Translations under genes and position numbers: made by a program
From: Mycobacterium sp. 852014-52450_SCH5900713
GTDB taxonomy: Bacteria; Actinomycetota; Actinomycetes; Mycobacteriales; Mycobacteriaceae
Direction: 5' to 3'
Assembly: GCF_001667075.1 (NCBI RefSeq)
Contig: NZ_LZIL01000009.1
Span: 120,853 to 184,852, forward strand
DNA length: 64,000 bases
In this document: piece after piece, positions 25,909-35,031 of the stretch
Layout of the letters: each line of letters opens with the position of its first letter
Numbering within the stretch: the first letter of the stretch is position 1
Notes under the pieces: generated by a model
The model's database searches: none
Told to the model about the DNA's origin: nothing
Seen by the model: only the letters and a program-made list of their open reading frames with translations

Positions 25909-26586
25909 TCAGCCCAGCAGCTCGGACAACTGCTTCGCGGCTTTGATGACCGCATCTTTTCCACGCATCACGACGTCTTCTCGGTGGGAGATGAGGTTGA
26001 TGCACGTGGGCGGGGAGGGCGGGTGGCGGCGCACCGCCACGGCCAGGCCGTAGGTGTTCGGCTCGATCTCCCCGTAGGTGCTCACCCAGCCGCTCTCGCG
26101 AGCGCGGGTGACCAGGTCGCGTTCCCCGGGACGCGGCGGCATGCTCGCGAGCAAGGCGATTCCGGCCGCACCCCGTTCGAGCGGATATCGACTTCCTTCG
26201 TGGAAGGACAGTTGGTAGGCAACATGGCTCGGCACGATGACCGCGATCGCCACCTGCTGGTCCCCCTCGGCCATGAGCAACGACACCGTGGTGCCCAGCT
26301 CGTCGGCCAGCGCGCGCAGGGTCGGCAGGCTGACCTGGCGCACGTTGCGGTCGAACGAAGCGCCGAGAACGGCGAGCCCGGAAGCCGGCCGGTAGCGCCC
26401 GTCCTCTCCCTTGGCCACCAATCGGAATTCGGCCAGCGTTGAAAGCAGTCGATAGGCGATGGTGCGATGCACCCCGACCTGTTCCGCGAGCTGTTGCACG
26501 GTAAGCCCACCTGGGGCATCCGCCACCATCTGCAGCGCGGTCAGCCCCCGGGCCAGCGTTTGTGAACCTGTCACCGAACCTGCCAC
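25909..26586 (-). CDS. IclR family transcriptional regulator
   Basis: The 225-residue protein has the IclR layout: an N-terminal winged HTH (GLTVQQLAEQVGVHRTIAYRLLSTLAEFRLV) and an effector domain (YPLERGAAGIALLASMPP). IclR proteins commonly control aromatic-acid catabolism. It is divergent from the ring-cleavage operon starting at 26714, with several inverted repeats in the 127-bp gap, so it is the most likely local regulator of both sides. The GTG at 26586 is used; AGGAGGT lies about 13 bases upstream, and GTG 26574 is an alternative start. The effector may be a phenolic acid or ring-cleavage product, by analogy only. Confidence 0.9.
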   Translation of the reverse strand: MAGSVTGSQTLARGLTALQMVADAPGGLTVQQLAEQVGVHRTIAYRLLSTLAEFRLVAKGEDGRYRPASGLAVLGASFDRNVRQVSLPTLRALADELGTTVSLLMAEGDQQVAIAVIVPSHVAYQLSFHEGSRYPLERGAAGIALLASMPPRPGERDLVTRARESGWVSTYGEIEPNTYGLAVAVRRHPPSPPTCINLISHREDVVMRGKDAVIKAAKQLSELLG

Positions 26587-26638
26587 AGCCTTGACAGACC
26601 TCCTTGCGAGAGCGAAGCTCTATTAATAACGCACGCTA

Positions 26639-26657
26639 GTGTGCGATATTAGCACAC
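26639..26657. promoter_or_regulatory. inverted repeat GTGTGC-N7-GCACAC, probable IclR site
   Basis: This perfect 6-bp inverted repeat with an AT-rich spacer lies in the IclR/hydrolase divergent gap. It is preceded by the near-palindrome GCACGCTAGTGTGC at 26631-26644 and by AGAGC-GAA-GCTCT at 26609-26621. The cluster of symmetric sequences marks the control region of the ring-cleavage operon. Assignment to IclR is inferred from position. Confidence 0.55.
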
Positions 26658-26673
26658 CAAGTTCGTCAAGAAC

Positions 26674-26688
26674 GAGAATACGATTTCC
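26674..26688. promoter_or_regulatory. weak GAGAAT-type operator-like sequence
   Basis: GAGAATACGATTTCC matches the perfect operator in 12 of 15 positions; the left half is intact and the right half decayed. It lies 26 bp upstream of the MhpC-like start. It may connect the ring-cleavage operon weakly to the GAGAAT regulon or may be chance. Confidence 0.35.
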
Positions 26689-26713
26689 ACGATCTGAAGG
26701 CCAGAGAGGAACC

Positions 26714-27577
26714 GTGGCGGAGTTCGAAAGCATCTGGAGCGATCTCCAGGGCGTCGCGTTTGAGCAGGGCTACCTCGACGCCGGGGGTGTGCGGACCCGC
26801 TACCTGCGGGCCGGCGACCCCGGCAAGCCGGTGCTGATGCTGTTGCACGGATCCGGTGGCCACGCCGAGGCCTACGTCCGCAACCTGGGGGCGCACGCCG
26901 AGCACTTCTGGACCTGGTCGATAGACATGCTGGGCCACGGCTACACCAGCAAACCGGGCCACCCGCTGGAGGTCCACCACTATGTGGAGCACCTGATGGC
27001 CGTCCTGCGCACCATCGGCGTCAATCGCGCCAGCATCAGCGGTGAATCGCTGGGCGGTTGGGTGGCCACCCGCGCCGCCATCGACCATCCCGACGTGGTC
27101 GACCGCCTCGTCCTCAATACCGCCGGCGGCTCCCAAGCCGACCCGGTGGTGATGAAGCGCATCATCACGCTATCCATGGCGGCCGCGGAAGACCCGACGT
27201 GGGAAACGGTGCAAGCGCGGATCAAGTGGTTGATGGCCGACAAGTCCAAGGGCTACGACGACCTCGTCGCCAGCCGCCAACGCGTCTATCGCCAACCGGG
27301 ATTCGTCGACGCCATGCGCGACATCATGGCCCTGCAGGACCCCGAGATTCGGGCGCGCAACATCATCGGCCCGGACGAATACGGTGCGATCACCGCGCCG
27401 ACGCTGGTGTTGTGGACCAGCGACGACCCCACCGCGGACGTGACCGAGGGCCGCCGCATCGCGTCGATGATTCCCAACGCCCGCTTCGAGGTGATGCCCG
27501 GCTGCGGGCACTGGCCGCAGTACGAGGACCCCAAGACTTTCAATCGGCTGCATCTCGACTTCCTGTTGGGGCGGTGA
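26714..27577 (+). CDS. meta-cleavage product hydrolase (MhpC/HsaD-like C-C hydrolase)
   Basis: This 287-residue alpha/beta hydrolase has an oxyanion motif [12 protein letters not shown] (44-55), nucleophile Ser112 in SGESLGGW, a probable acid in WTSDDP and the catalytic His in GCGHWPQYE. It resembles C-C hydrolases that split the dienoate made by extradiol ring opening. The next two genes encode a flavin hydroxylase and an MhpB-like extradiol dioxygenase, which makes that role likely. The GTG at 26714 has a GAGAGGA site; an earlier GTG at 26639 lies inside the regulatory repeats. The stop overlaps the next ATG (TGATG). It is the first gene of an eight-gene operon running to 35852. Confidence 0.86.
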   Translation: MAEFESIWSDLQGVAFEQGYLDAGGVRTRYLRAGDPGKPVLMLLHGSGGHAEAYVRNLGAHAEHFWTWSIDMLGHGYTSKPGHPLEVHHYVEHLMAVLRTIGVNRASISGESLGGWVATRAAIDHPDVVDRLVLNTAGGSQADPVVMKRIITLSMAAAEDPTWETVQARIKWLMADKSKGYDDLVASRQRVYRQPGFVDAMRDIMALQDPEIRARNIIGPDEYGAITAPTLVLWTSDDPTADVTEGRRIASMIPNARFEVMPGCGHWPQYEDPKTFNRLHLDFLLGR

Positions 27578-29298
27578 TGGTCGACGCGGGGCGCCAGCCG
27601 GCAGGAATCGAGACCGACGTCGTCGTGGTCGGCGCCGGCCCGGTCGGCCTGACTTTGGCCAATATCCTTGGGCTGCGGGGCATCCGGACCGTGGTGGTCG
27701 ACGAACGCGACACGCTGATCGACTATCCGCGCGGGGTGGGGCTCGACGACGAGGCGCTGCGGACCTTCCAGTCGATCGGGCTGGCCGATCGCATCGTGCC
27801 GCATACGGTGCCCAACCAGATCCTGCGGTTCGTGGACGCGAGGCGGCGGGTGCTCGCCGAAATGGCGCCGCCCGATGCGCGGTTCGGGTGGCCGAAGCGC
27901 AACGGTTTCGTGCAACCGCTCGTCGACGCCGAATTGCTGGCCGGGCTGGAACGATTCGGGCACGTCGAGGTGCGGTGGGGACGACCGATGGTGGCGTGTC
28001 AGGACGACGCCGACGGGGTGACCGTCGAACTCGGGGGCGAGCGCGACCATGGAACGTCCAGCCTCCGAGCGCGTTACGTGGTGGGATGCGACGGCGGTCG
28101 CAGTATGACCCGCCGCATGATGGGCGTATCTTTCGACGGGACAACTTCGTCGACCCGCTGGCTGGTGGTCGACATCGCCAACGACCCGCTCGGTCACCCC
28201 AACAGCGAGGTCGGCGCCGACCCGGAACGGCCCTATGCCTCGATCTCGATCGCGCACGGAATTCGCCGCTTCGAGTTCATGATTCACGCCGACGAGACCG
28301 ACGAGCAGGCTGAGGATCCGGCGTTCCTGACGCGGATGCTGGCCCGGATGGTGCCGCACCCGGACCGCGTCGACGTGATCCGGCGCCGGGTCTACACCCA
28401 TCACTCGCGGATCGCCGGCGCGTTCCGCAAGGGCCGGCTGTTGCTGGCCGGGGACGCCGCGCACCTGATGCCCGTCTGGCAGGGCCAGGGTTACAACAGC
28501 GGCATCCGCGACGCGGCCAATCTGGGTTGGAAGCTCGCCGCGGTCGTGAGCGGGCGTGCCGGCGAGCACTTGCTGGACACCTATGACATGGAGCGCCGCA
28601 AGCACGCGCGGGCCATGATCGACCTTTCCACCATGGTGGGGCGAGTGATTTCGCCCACCAACCGCCGGGTGGCCGGCGCGCGAGACCTTTTGGTGCGGTC
28701 GGCGTCAATTGTGCCGTCGCTCAAGCGGTATGTCCTGGAGATGCGGTTCAAGCCGATGCCGCGCTACGAACAGGGGGCCGTCGTTCACGAACCCGGCACC
28801 GGCCGGGCGGATTCAGCGGTGGGCACGCTGTTCATCCAGCCCCGGGTCGACACCCGGGATCGGCAGAACGTGCTGCTGGACGACGTGCTCGGCGACTGGT
28901 TCGCGGTGCTCTGCTGGAACAACAACCCCCGCAACATTCTCGGTGACGCCGCCTTCGCGAACTGGAAAGCCCTGGGCGCCCGATTCATTGCGTTGCGGCC
29001 ACTGACCCAACTGCACTGGACCGGCCACGACGATCCCGACGTCGTCGTCGTGGGAGACCGCGACGGTGCGGTCAAATCCTGGTTCGACACCCACCAGGAA
29101 TCGGTGTTGTTCCTGCGTCCCGATCGGTGCATCGCCGGTGCGTGCATCGCTCAGCGCGCCCCCGACCTGAGCGCCGCGCTCATCGATGCACTCACACTCA
29201 CGCCGCGAGGGGGTGATCCGCAAAGTGGCACTGGCTCTGTGCTGTATGTCGCACAGCCCGCTCCTGAATCTTCCGGGGCCGTCGCAGGACCTGCTTGA
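27577..29298 (+). CDS. FAD-dependent aromatic hydroxylase (MhpA-like)
   Basis: This 573-residue class A flavoprotein monooxygenase resembles 3-(3-hydroxyphenyl)propionate hydroxylase (MhpA, about 554 residues). Motifs in order are [19 protein letters not shown] (18-36, FAD ADP-binding), VVGCDGGRS (the DG motif) and [25 protein letters not shown] (the GD motif). The C-terminal third is the thioredoxin-like extension usual for this subgroup. It would ortho-hydroxylate a phenolic substrate to the catechol that the next enzyme cleaves, using NAD(P)H and oxygen. The ATG at 27577 overlaps the MhpC-like stop. The 3' end overlaps the dioxygenase gene by 74 bp. Confidence 0.88.
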   Translation: MVDAGRQPAGIETDVVVVGAGPVGLTLANILGLRGIRTVVVDERDTLIDYPRGVGLDDEALRTFQSIGLADRIVPHTVPNQILRFVDARRRVLAEMAPPDARFGWPKRNGFVQPLVDAELLAGLERFGHVEVRWGRPMVACQDDADGVTVELGGERDHGTSSLRARYVVGCDGGRSMTRRMMGVSFDGTTSSTRWLVVDIANDPLGHPNSEVGADPERPYASISIAHGIRRFEFMIHADETDEQAEDPAFLTRMLARMVPHPDRVDVIRRRVYTHHSRIAGAFRKGRLLLAGDAAHLMPVWQGQGYNSGIRDAANLGWKLAAVVSGRAGEHLLDTYDMERRKHARAMIDLSTMVGRVISPTNRRVAGARDLLVRSASIVPSLKRYVLEMRFKPMPRYEQGAVVHEPGTGRADSAVGTLFIQPRVDTRDRQNVLLDDVLGDWFAVLCWNNNPRNILGDAAFANWKALGARFIALRPLTQLHWTGHDDPDVVVVGDRDGAVKSWFDTHQESVLFLRPDRCIAGACIAQRAPDLSAALIDALTLTPRGGDPQSGTGSVLYVAQPAPESSGAVAGPA

Positions 29299-30163
29299 CG
29301 ACATCGAAGGCGCGATCGCCGGCGCGCGACAATTCGTCGCCGACTACGACCCCGAACTGGTCGTCACCTTCTCCCCGGACCACTACAACGGGTTCTTCTA
29401 CAAGATGATGCCGCCCTTCTGTATCGGCACGGGCGCCAACGGAGTTGGTGATTACGGCACCCATGCGGGCCCGCTCGACGTTCCGGAAAGGCTGGCCACC
29501 GAGTGCGCGAAAGCCGTCCTCGACGCGGGGGTCGACGTCGCGGTCTCGGCCTGCATGGACGTGGATCACGGAACCGTTCAGCCCCTCGAAAAGTTGTTCG
29601 GCGAGGCCACCTCACGCCCGGTGATACCGATCTTCATCAACGCGATCGGCGTCCCACTGGGGCCATTGCATCGTTGCCGGGCGCTCGGTGCGGCCGTCGG
29701 CACCTATCTGACCACACTCGACAAGCGGGTCCTGGTGCTGGGATCCGGTGGGCTTTCCCACAGCCCGCCGGTACCGACATTGGCGACCGCACCGCCGCCG
29801 GTACTGGAGCGCATCGTGCACGGCCGGCCGATGACGCCCGAGCAGCGCCAGGCCCGGCAGGCGGCCGTGATCGATGCGGCCAAGCGCTTCGCCGCAGGCG
29901 AGAACGAGCTGCAGGCACTGAACCCGGTGTGGGACCAGCGATTCCTCGAGATCATCGACGGCGGCTGGCTCGCCGAACTCGACCAGTGGTCGAACTCGTT
30001 CGTCGCGCACGAGGGTGGGGGCTCCGCCCAGGAAATCAGAACCTGGATCGCCGCATTCTCGGCGCTGGCGAGCGCCGGGCCGTACGAAACCGTGGGGCGC
30101 TACTACAAGCCGGCCGCCGAACTGATCGCCGGGTTCGCCATCAGAACGGCAGTGCTGAAATGA
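29225..30163 (+). CDS. type III extradiol dioxygenase (MhpB-like, LigB family)
   Basis: The 312-residue protein matches 2,3-dihydroxyphenylpropionate 1,2-dioxygenase MhpB (314 residues) in length and layout. With the GTG at 29225 as start, the N-terminus [14 protein letters not shown] lines up with MhpB. The active-site histidines then fall at His115 (CMDVDHG) and His179 (GGLSHSPP), the same numbers as in E. coli MhpB. The ATG at 29186 and GTG at 29213 are less likely starts. The enzyme uses Fe(II) and O2 to open a catechol ring next to the diol. The preceding gene makes the catechol and the MhpC-like enzyme cleaves the product. It overlaps the next gene by 4 bp (ATGA). Confidence 0.9.
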   Translation: MALALCCMSHSPLLNLPGPSQDLLDDIEGAIAGARQFVADYDPELVVTFSPDHYNGFFYKMMPPFCIGTGANGVGDYGTHAGPLDVPERLATECAKAVLDAGVDVAVSACMDVDHGTVQPLEKLFGEATSRPVIPIFINAIGVPLGPLHRCRALGAAVGTYLTTLDKRVLVLGSGGLSHSPPVPTLATAPPPVLERIVHGRPMTPEQRQARQAAVIDAAKRFAAGENELQALNPVWDQRFLEIIDGGWLAELDQWSNSFVAHEGGGSAQEIRTWIAAFSALASAGPYETVGRYYKPAAELIAGFAIRTAVLK

Positions 30164-31899
30164 CGGGCGGGGAGGACGGGTTCGACCACGTCGTCGACGT
30201 ACTCGTCGTCGGGTCGGGCGGCGGCGGCATGACCGCCGCCCTGACCGCCCAAGCCGCGGGCCTGGACGCGCTGGTCGTGGAGAAGTCGTCGTTCTTCGGC
30301 GGATCCACCGCGCTGTCCGGGGGCGGCATCTGGGTGCCGGGAGCGCCCGCGCAGCGCAGGGAGGGCTACGTGCCCTCACCCGAGGGCGTCGTCGAATACC
30401 TGCAACGGATCACCGAAGGATTGGTCAGCGAGGCCCGGATACGGCAGTACGTCGAATCCGCGCCGAAAATGCTCGAATTCCTCGAACGGCTCTCCGGGTG
30501 GTGTGAATTCGTCTGGAAACCCGGTTACGCCGACTACTACCCGGAACTGCCCGGCGGATCCGAACTCGGCAGCACGATCAACGTGCCGCCCATCGACCTG
30601 CGGAAACTGGGGCCCGACGAGCACAAGCTTCTGCAGCCCTTGGCGCTGGCCCCCAAGGGAATCTGGCTGGGGCCCAAAGAACTTCGGACCTTCTACCGCA
30701 TCCGGCAATCGTGGGCCGGCAAAGGCGTGCTCCTCAAGCTGATTTCGCGGATGGTTCGGGCGCGGCTGTTCGGCGAACGGATGGCGGCGATCGGACAGTC
30801 ATTGGCCGCGCGCCTGCGGCTGACCATGCGTGAACGCGGCATCCCGCTGTGGCTGGACTCGCCGATGACCGAGTTGCTCACCGACGCGGACGGGACCGTT
30901 ACCGGCGTGTCATTGGAAAGGGGTGGTGAAACGCAGCGGATCGGGGCGCGCCTCGGGGTAATCCTGGCGTCCGGTGGCTTCGACCACGACCTCGCGTGGC
31001 GCAAGGAACTACTACCCGTAGTGGATCAGGACTGGAGCTTCGGCAACCCCGCCGCCATGGGCGACGGCATCCGGGCGGCGCAAAAGGTCGGCGCCGCAAC
31101 CGAGTTGCTCGACGAGGCGTGGTGGTTCCCCGCCATCCAATGGCCGGACGGTCGCATGCAATTCATGCTCAACGAACGCATGATGCCTGCGCAGTTCATC
31201 GTCAACGGCAACGGCACGCGCTTCATCAACGAGGCCGCGCCCTACATGGACTTCGGTCACGCCATGATCGACGGCCACAAATCCGGAGTTACCCACATCC
31301 CCTGTTGGCTGCTCACCGACCACAGGTCGTGGAATCGCTATGTCATCGGCGGCCATCTGCCGATACCGAAAATCCCGGGCGCGCCGGTCCCCACCGGCCG
31401 CAAGGTCCCTTCGGCTTGGCTGGAATCGGGCGTGGTCAAGGCGGCGATGAAGTGGGAGGAGATGGCGGACAGGATCGGCGTTCCCGCGCAGAATCTGTCC
31501 GAAACCGCCAGGCGCTTCAATGAACTCGCCCGCAAGGGCCACGACGACGACTTCAACCGCGGCGACAGCGTCTACGACAACTACTACGGTGATCCGACCC
31601 TGCCCAACCCGAACCTGTACCCGCTGGGCGATCCGCCGTACTACGCATTCCGGATCGTCCTGGGCGACCTCGGGACATCCGGCGGCCTGCGTACCGACGA
31701 ATACGCGCGGGTGCTGCGGGACGACGACACCGTGGTGCCGGGGCTGTACGCGGTGGGCAACACGTCCGCGCCGGTGATGGGACGCAGCTATGCCGGCGCG
31801 GGGGCGACGATCGGCCCCGCGATGACCTTCGGCTTCGTCGCGGCGAATCACCTTGCCGCACAAGCCGCCAACCGAACCCTTAATTCTCATAGGAGGTAG
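30160..31899 (+). CDS. 3-ketosteroid delta1-dehydrogenase-like flavoprotein
   Basis: The 579-residue flavoprotein has [20 protein letters not shown] (about 15-34), [15 protein letters not shown] and the C-terminal [31 protein letters not shown]. The last closely follows the pattern of KstD enzymes, which desaturate ring carbons next to a ketone. The open frame reaches far upstream, but the ATG at 30160 overlaps the dioxygenase stop. Within a meta-cleavage operon, a ring dehydrogenase suggests that an alicyclic ketone ring is aromatised before hydroxylation and cleavage, as in steroid catabolism, though no other steroid-ring gene is adjacent. The 3' end contains the AGGAGG site for the next gene. 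Confidence 0.86.
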   Translation: MTGGEDGFDHVVDVLVVGSGGGGMTAALTAQAAGLDALVVEKSSFFGGSTALSGGGIWVPGAPAQRREGYVPSPEGVVEYLQRITEGLVSEARIRQYVESAPKMLEFLERLSGWCEFVWKPGYADYYPELPGGSELGSTINVPPIDLRKLGPDEHKLLQPLALAPKGIWLGPKELRTFYRIRQSWAGKGVLLKLISRMVRARLFGERMAAIGQSLAARLRLTMRERGIPLWLDSPMTELLTDADGTVTGVSLERGGETQRIGARLGVILASGGFDHDLAWRKELLPVVDQDWSFGNPAAMGDGIRAAQKVGAATELLDEAWWFPAIQWPDGRMQFMLNERMMPAQFIVNGNGTRFINEAAPYMDFGHAMIDGHKSGVTHIPCWLLTDHRSWNRYVIGGHLPIPKIPGAPVPTGRKVPSAWLESGVVKAAMKWEEMADRIGVPAQNLSETARRFNELARKGHDDDFNRGDSVYDNYYGDPTLPNPNLYPLGDPPYYAFRIVLGDLGTSGGLRTDEYARVLRDDDTVVPGLYAVGNTSAPVMGRSYAGAGATIGPAMTFGFVAANHLAAQAANRTLNSHRR

Positions 31900-31901
31900 C
31901 A

Positions 31902-33206
31902 ATGAAAATATCGCTGTTCTACGAGTTCGCCCTACCGCGGCCCTGGGCGCCCGACGACGAGCACGTCATGATGCAAGACTGCCTCGACGAGGTCGAGGCC
32001 GCCGACAAGGCAGGATTCTCCACCGTCTGGCTGACCGAGCACCACTTCCTCGAGGAGTACTGCCACTCGACGGCACCGGAAATCTTCCTGGCCGCGGCCA
32101 GTCAGCGGACCAAGAACATCCGGTTGGGGTTTGGCATCATGCATCTGCCACCCGTGGTCAATCACCCGGCCCGGGTCGCCGAACGCATCGCCACCCTCGA
32201 CCTGCTCTCCAACGGCCGCGTGGAATTCGGCACCGGGGAGTCGTCCTCCGTCGGTGAGCTCGGTGGATTCAACATCGATCCGGCCGACAAACGGGCCCAG
32301 TGGGAGGAGGCGCTCGAGGTCTCGATCCGCTGCATGATCGAGGAACCCTTCGCGGGCTTCAACGGTGAGCACGTCCAGATGCCGGCACGCAACGTCGTCC
32401 CCAAGCCGCTGCAAAAGCCGCACCCGCCGGTCTGGGTCGCCTGCACGCGCCCGGCGAGCGTGCAGATGGCTGCCCAAAAGGCCATTGGTGCATTGAGTTT
32501 CGCCTACACCGGACCCGGACCGCTGACCGAACGGGTGAACGGTTACTACAAGGAGTTCGAAGAGAACGGCGTGCCCGTTACACCGCGGATCAATCCGAAC
32601 ATTCTGGCCATCGGCGGCGACCTGTCGATGATGGTCGCCAAGTCCGACGAGCAGGCGCTGCAACGGCTCGGTCAGGGCGGCGGCTTCTTCTCGTTCGGCA
32701 TCATGCACTACTACATGACGGGCGTACACACTCCCGGGCGGACCGGGGTTTGGCAGCGGTATCTCGAAGAGGTCGAGAAGGATCCGACGCTGGCTTACGG
32801 CCCCGGCCGGGGCGCGATCGGTTCTCCGGCCACGGTGCGGGAGTTCCTGCGCGGTTACGAGGAAAGCGGCGTGGACGAGATCATCCTGCTGCTCAACCCG
32901 CGAAGCCACGAGGGCACCATGGAATCCATCGAGCTGATGGGCTCCGAAGTGCTGCCCGAGTTCATCGAGCGCGACGCGAAAGCAACGGCCGAAAAGGCCA
33001 AGCGGTTGGAGCCCGTCATCGAGAAGGTCGAGGCGCGGCGGCCGGCATCGACCGCGCCGCACTTCGACGAGCACTATTCGTTCGGTGGCCTGCCGACCGG
33101 CCGGGGCGGTAAGTTCACCGCCAGCGAGATCCCCGAAGCCATGGCGGAGATCAACGAGGGCCGCGTCCAGGCGGCCCAGCGGTTGAAAGAACAGCAAGGC
33201 AAGTGA
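31902..33206 (+). CDS. LLM-class flavin-dependent monooxygenase
   Basis: The 434-residue luciferase-like protein begins MKISLFYEFALPRPW and contains GFSTVWLTEHHF, the IRLGFGIMHLPPVVNHPARVAERIATLDLLSNGRVEFGTG block and a probable cofactor-binding GSPATV segment. Such enzymes hydroxylate or oxygenate with FMNH2 and oxygen. The last about 100 residues form a charged, Lys/Glu-rich extension (AKATAEKAKRLEPVIEKVE) beyond the core fold. It has an ideal AGGAGG ribosome site (31892-31897) overlapping the previous stop. In this operon it could oxygenate an alicyclic or ketone intermediate (Baeyer-Villiger or hydroxylation), but the substrate is unknown. Confidence 0.86.
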   Translation: MKISLFYEFALPRPWAPDDEHVMMQDCLDEVEAADKAGFSTVWLTEHHFLEEYCHSTAPEIFLAAASQRTKNIRLGFGIMHLPPVVNHPARVAERIATLDLLSNGRVEFGTGESSSVGELGGFNIDPADKRAQWEEALEVSIRCMIEEPFAGFNGEHVQMPARNVVPKPLQKPHPPVWVACTRPASVQMAAQKAIGALSFAYTGPGPLTERVNGYYKEFEENGVPVTPRINPNILAIGGDLSMMVAKSDEQALQRLGQGGGFFSFGIMHYYMTGVHTPGRTGVWQRYLEEVEKDPTLAYGPGRGAIGSPATVREFLRGYEESGVDEIILLLNPRSHEGTMESIELMGSEVLPEFIERDAKATAEKAKRLEPVIEKVEARRPASTAPHFDEHYSFGGLPTGRGGKFTASEIPEAMAEINEGRVQAAQRLKEQQGK

Positions 33207-33226
33207 CACCGAAAGCCGGTTGAGTC

Positions 33227-34054
33227 TTGGGACGAATCGACGAGCTGTGGCGCTATGACGGCCGCCGGGCGCTGGTGACCGGCTGCGCCTCGGGCATCGG
33301 CGAACATGTGGTGCGCCAGCTCACGGAGTTGGGGGCCGAAGTCGTCGGTCTGGACAAGCGGCCGCCCGCCTTCGAAATCAACGACTTTCACGAGGTCGAC
33401 CTCGCTGAGCAAGGATCGATCGATGCCGCGGTCGCCGCCGTCGACGGGCGCGTCGACGCGCTCTTCAACGTCGCCGGTGTCTCGTCGGGCATCGGCAATC
33501 CGCCACTGGTCGTCACCATCAACTTCCTTGGGCTGCGGCACATCACCGAGGCGCTGATTCCGAGGATGCCGGCGGGGTCTTCCATCGTGAGCGTCTCGTC
33601 ACTCGCGGCGGCGGCATACCGCGACCATCTCCGGTCGGTGGCGCCGCTACTGAACACCGCGACCATGCGGGAAGGCATCGACTGGTGCCACGCCCACCCC
33701 GACGCGCTCGCCGGCCGCGGCTATCAGTTCTCCAAGGAAGCGATCATCCTCTACACGATGCGAAGCGCCACGGTCCTCGGCGGGCGGGGAATCCGCATCA
33801 ACTGCACCGGTCCCGGGGTCACCGAAACCCCGATCCTCGACCAGCTTCGCGGCGCGTACGGGCAGGCCTTCCTCGACGACATCCCCAAACCCCTGGGGCG
33901 GGTGTCCGGGCCCGCCGAACAAGCCTCGGCCCTGCTCTTCCTGAATAGCAATGCCGCCAGCTATATTTCGGGCCAGGTGTTGTGGGTCGACGGCGGGAAC
34001 GTGGGTGCCGCCATCGCCAGAGAACTGGAGGAGGGAGCGCCGTGGCCAGCGTGA
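33227..34054 (+). CDS. short-chain dehydrogenase/reductase
   Basis: This 275-residue classical SDR has ALVTGCASGIGEHV (about 14-27, cofactor loop), NVAG, VSVSS and the catalytic pair YQFSK (Tyr and Lys). The C-terminal segment SYISGQVLWVDGG is typical. A roughly 30-residue insertion around YRDHLRSVAPLLNTATMREGIDWCHAHPDALAGRG before the active-site Tyr is longer than usual and may shape the substrate pocket; it resembles 3-alpha-hydroxysteroid dehydrogenase-type SDRs. The start is a TTG at 33227 with a poor ribosome site. The 3' end overlaps the cyclase-family gene by 13 bp. Confidence 0.84.
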   Translation: MGRIDELWRYDGRRALVTGCASGIGEHVVRQLTELGAEVVGLDKRPPAFEINDFHEVDLAEQGSIDAAVAAVDGRVDALFNVAGVSSGIGNPPLVVTINFLGLRHITEALIPRMPAGSSIVSVSSLAAAAYRDHLRSVAPLLNTATMREGIDWCHAHPDALAGRGYQFSKEAIILYTMRSATVLGGRGIRINCTGPGVTETPILDQLRGAYGQAFLDDIPKPLGRVSGPAEQASALLFLNSNAASYISGQVLWVDGGNVGAAIARELEEGAPWPA

Positions 34055-35031
34055 CCGACTTCCGCCGGGCCGCTCGCGAAGTCTCCAACTGGGGGCGGTG
34101 GGGCGCTGACGACGAGCTGGGCACGCTGAACTTCATCACCGCGGACAAGGTTGCCCAGGCCGCCGGCCTGGTCCGGCACGGCAAGGTGTTCCCGCTCGGA
34201 GTGGATTTCGGTTCGTCAGGCCCGCAGGGCGCCTTCGGTTTCCGGCACAATCCGATACACGTCATGACGGTGGACGGCGGCGATGCCAACTCACTCCCGC
34301 AGTACGGACCGGGTTGGGGGCGGAATCCGACGGCGGCGCAGATGGGCCCGTACTTCGTCGACAACCTGTTCCGCTTCAACGACGACATGATCATCATGCC
34401 GCTTCAGGCCGCCACCCAGTGGGACGCGCTGTCGCACGTGTACTACGAAGACAAGCTCTACAACGGTTTCTCGGCGAGTTCGGTCACCAGCCTGGGGGCC
34501 TTTCACCTTGGAATCGAGAAGGTCGACGGCAAGGGCATCACCTCGCGTGGCGTGCTGCTGGACCTGGTCCGCCACCGGGGCGCCGAGGTGTTCCTCGAAC
34601 ACGGAAACCCGATCAGCCCCGAGGAACTGGACGACGTCGTTCGCGCGCAGCGTGTAACGATCGAACGCGGCGACATCGTGCTCATCCGAACCGGTTGGTG
34701 GACAAGGTTTCTCATGACCGGCGACAAGACCGAGCCGTACTCGGGATTGGACTGGCGGTGCGCCTCGTGGCTACACGATCACGAGGTCGCCGCCGTGGCC
34801 TCCGACAACCTGCAGGTCGAAGACCCGGTGTCCGGTGTCGACGGAGTGTTTCTGCCCTTCCACCTGCTGACGCTGCGCGACATGGGAATGATGCTCGGCG
34901 AGTACTGGGACCTTTCCGCGCTGGCGGCCGACTGCGCCGAGGACGGGGTCTACGAGTTCCAGCTCGTCGCGCCGCCCCTGAGATTCGTTGGGGCCGTCGG
35001 CTCACCGGTGAATCCGATAGCGATCAAGTGA
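34042..35031 (+). CDS. cyclase-family protein (metal-dependent hydrolase, kynurenine formamidase-like)
   Basis: This 329-residue cyclase-family protein has the putative metal site TQWDALSHVYYEDKLYNG, a variant of the HxGTHxDxPxH motif of kynurenine formamidase and isatin hydrolase. It also has the conserved GDIVLIRTGWW and the C-terminal PFHLLTLRDMGMMLGEYWDL. Such proteins hydrolyse amide, lactone or ring C-N and C-C bonds using Mn or Zn. The GTG at 34042 follows GGAGGAGGGAG and overlaps the SDR gene. The stop overlaps the start of the next hydrolase by one base. Two hydrolases in a row suggest sequential opening and trimming of a ring-derived intermediate. Confidence 0.82.
   Translation: MASVTDFRRAAREVSNWGRWGADDELGTLNFITADKVAQAAGLVRHGKVFPLGVDFGSSGPQGAFGFRHNPIHVMTVDGGDANSLPQYGPGWGRNPTAAQMGPYFVDNLFRFNDDMIIMPLQAATQWDALSHVYYEDKLYNGFSASSVTSLGAFHLGIEKVDGKGITSRGVLLDLVRHRGAEVFLEHGNPISPEELDDVVRAQRVTIERGDIVLIRTGWWTRFLMTGDKTEPYSGLDWRCASWLHDHEVAAVASDNLQVEDPVSGVDGVFLPFHLLTLRDMGMMLGEYWDLSALAADCAEDGVYEFQLVAPPLRFVGAVGSPVNPIAIK

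Noticed and set aside
27058..27576. Extended frame upstream of the MhpA-like hydroxylase and other long shadow frames on both strands
   Set aside because: They lie within well-supported genes in another frame and encode Arg/Pro/Ala-rich sequence with no domain.
31880..31896. ATTCTCA sequence at the end of the KstD-like gene
   Set aside because: A single half-site inside coding sequence next to a ribosome site; no palindrome.
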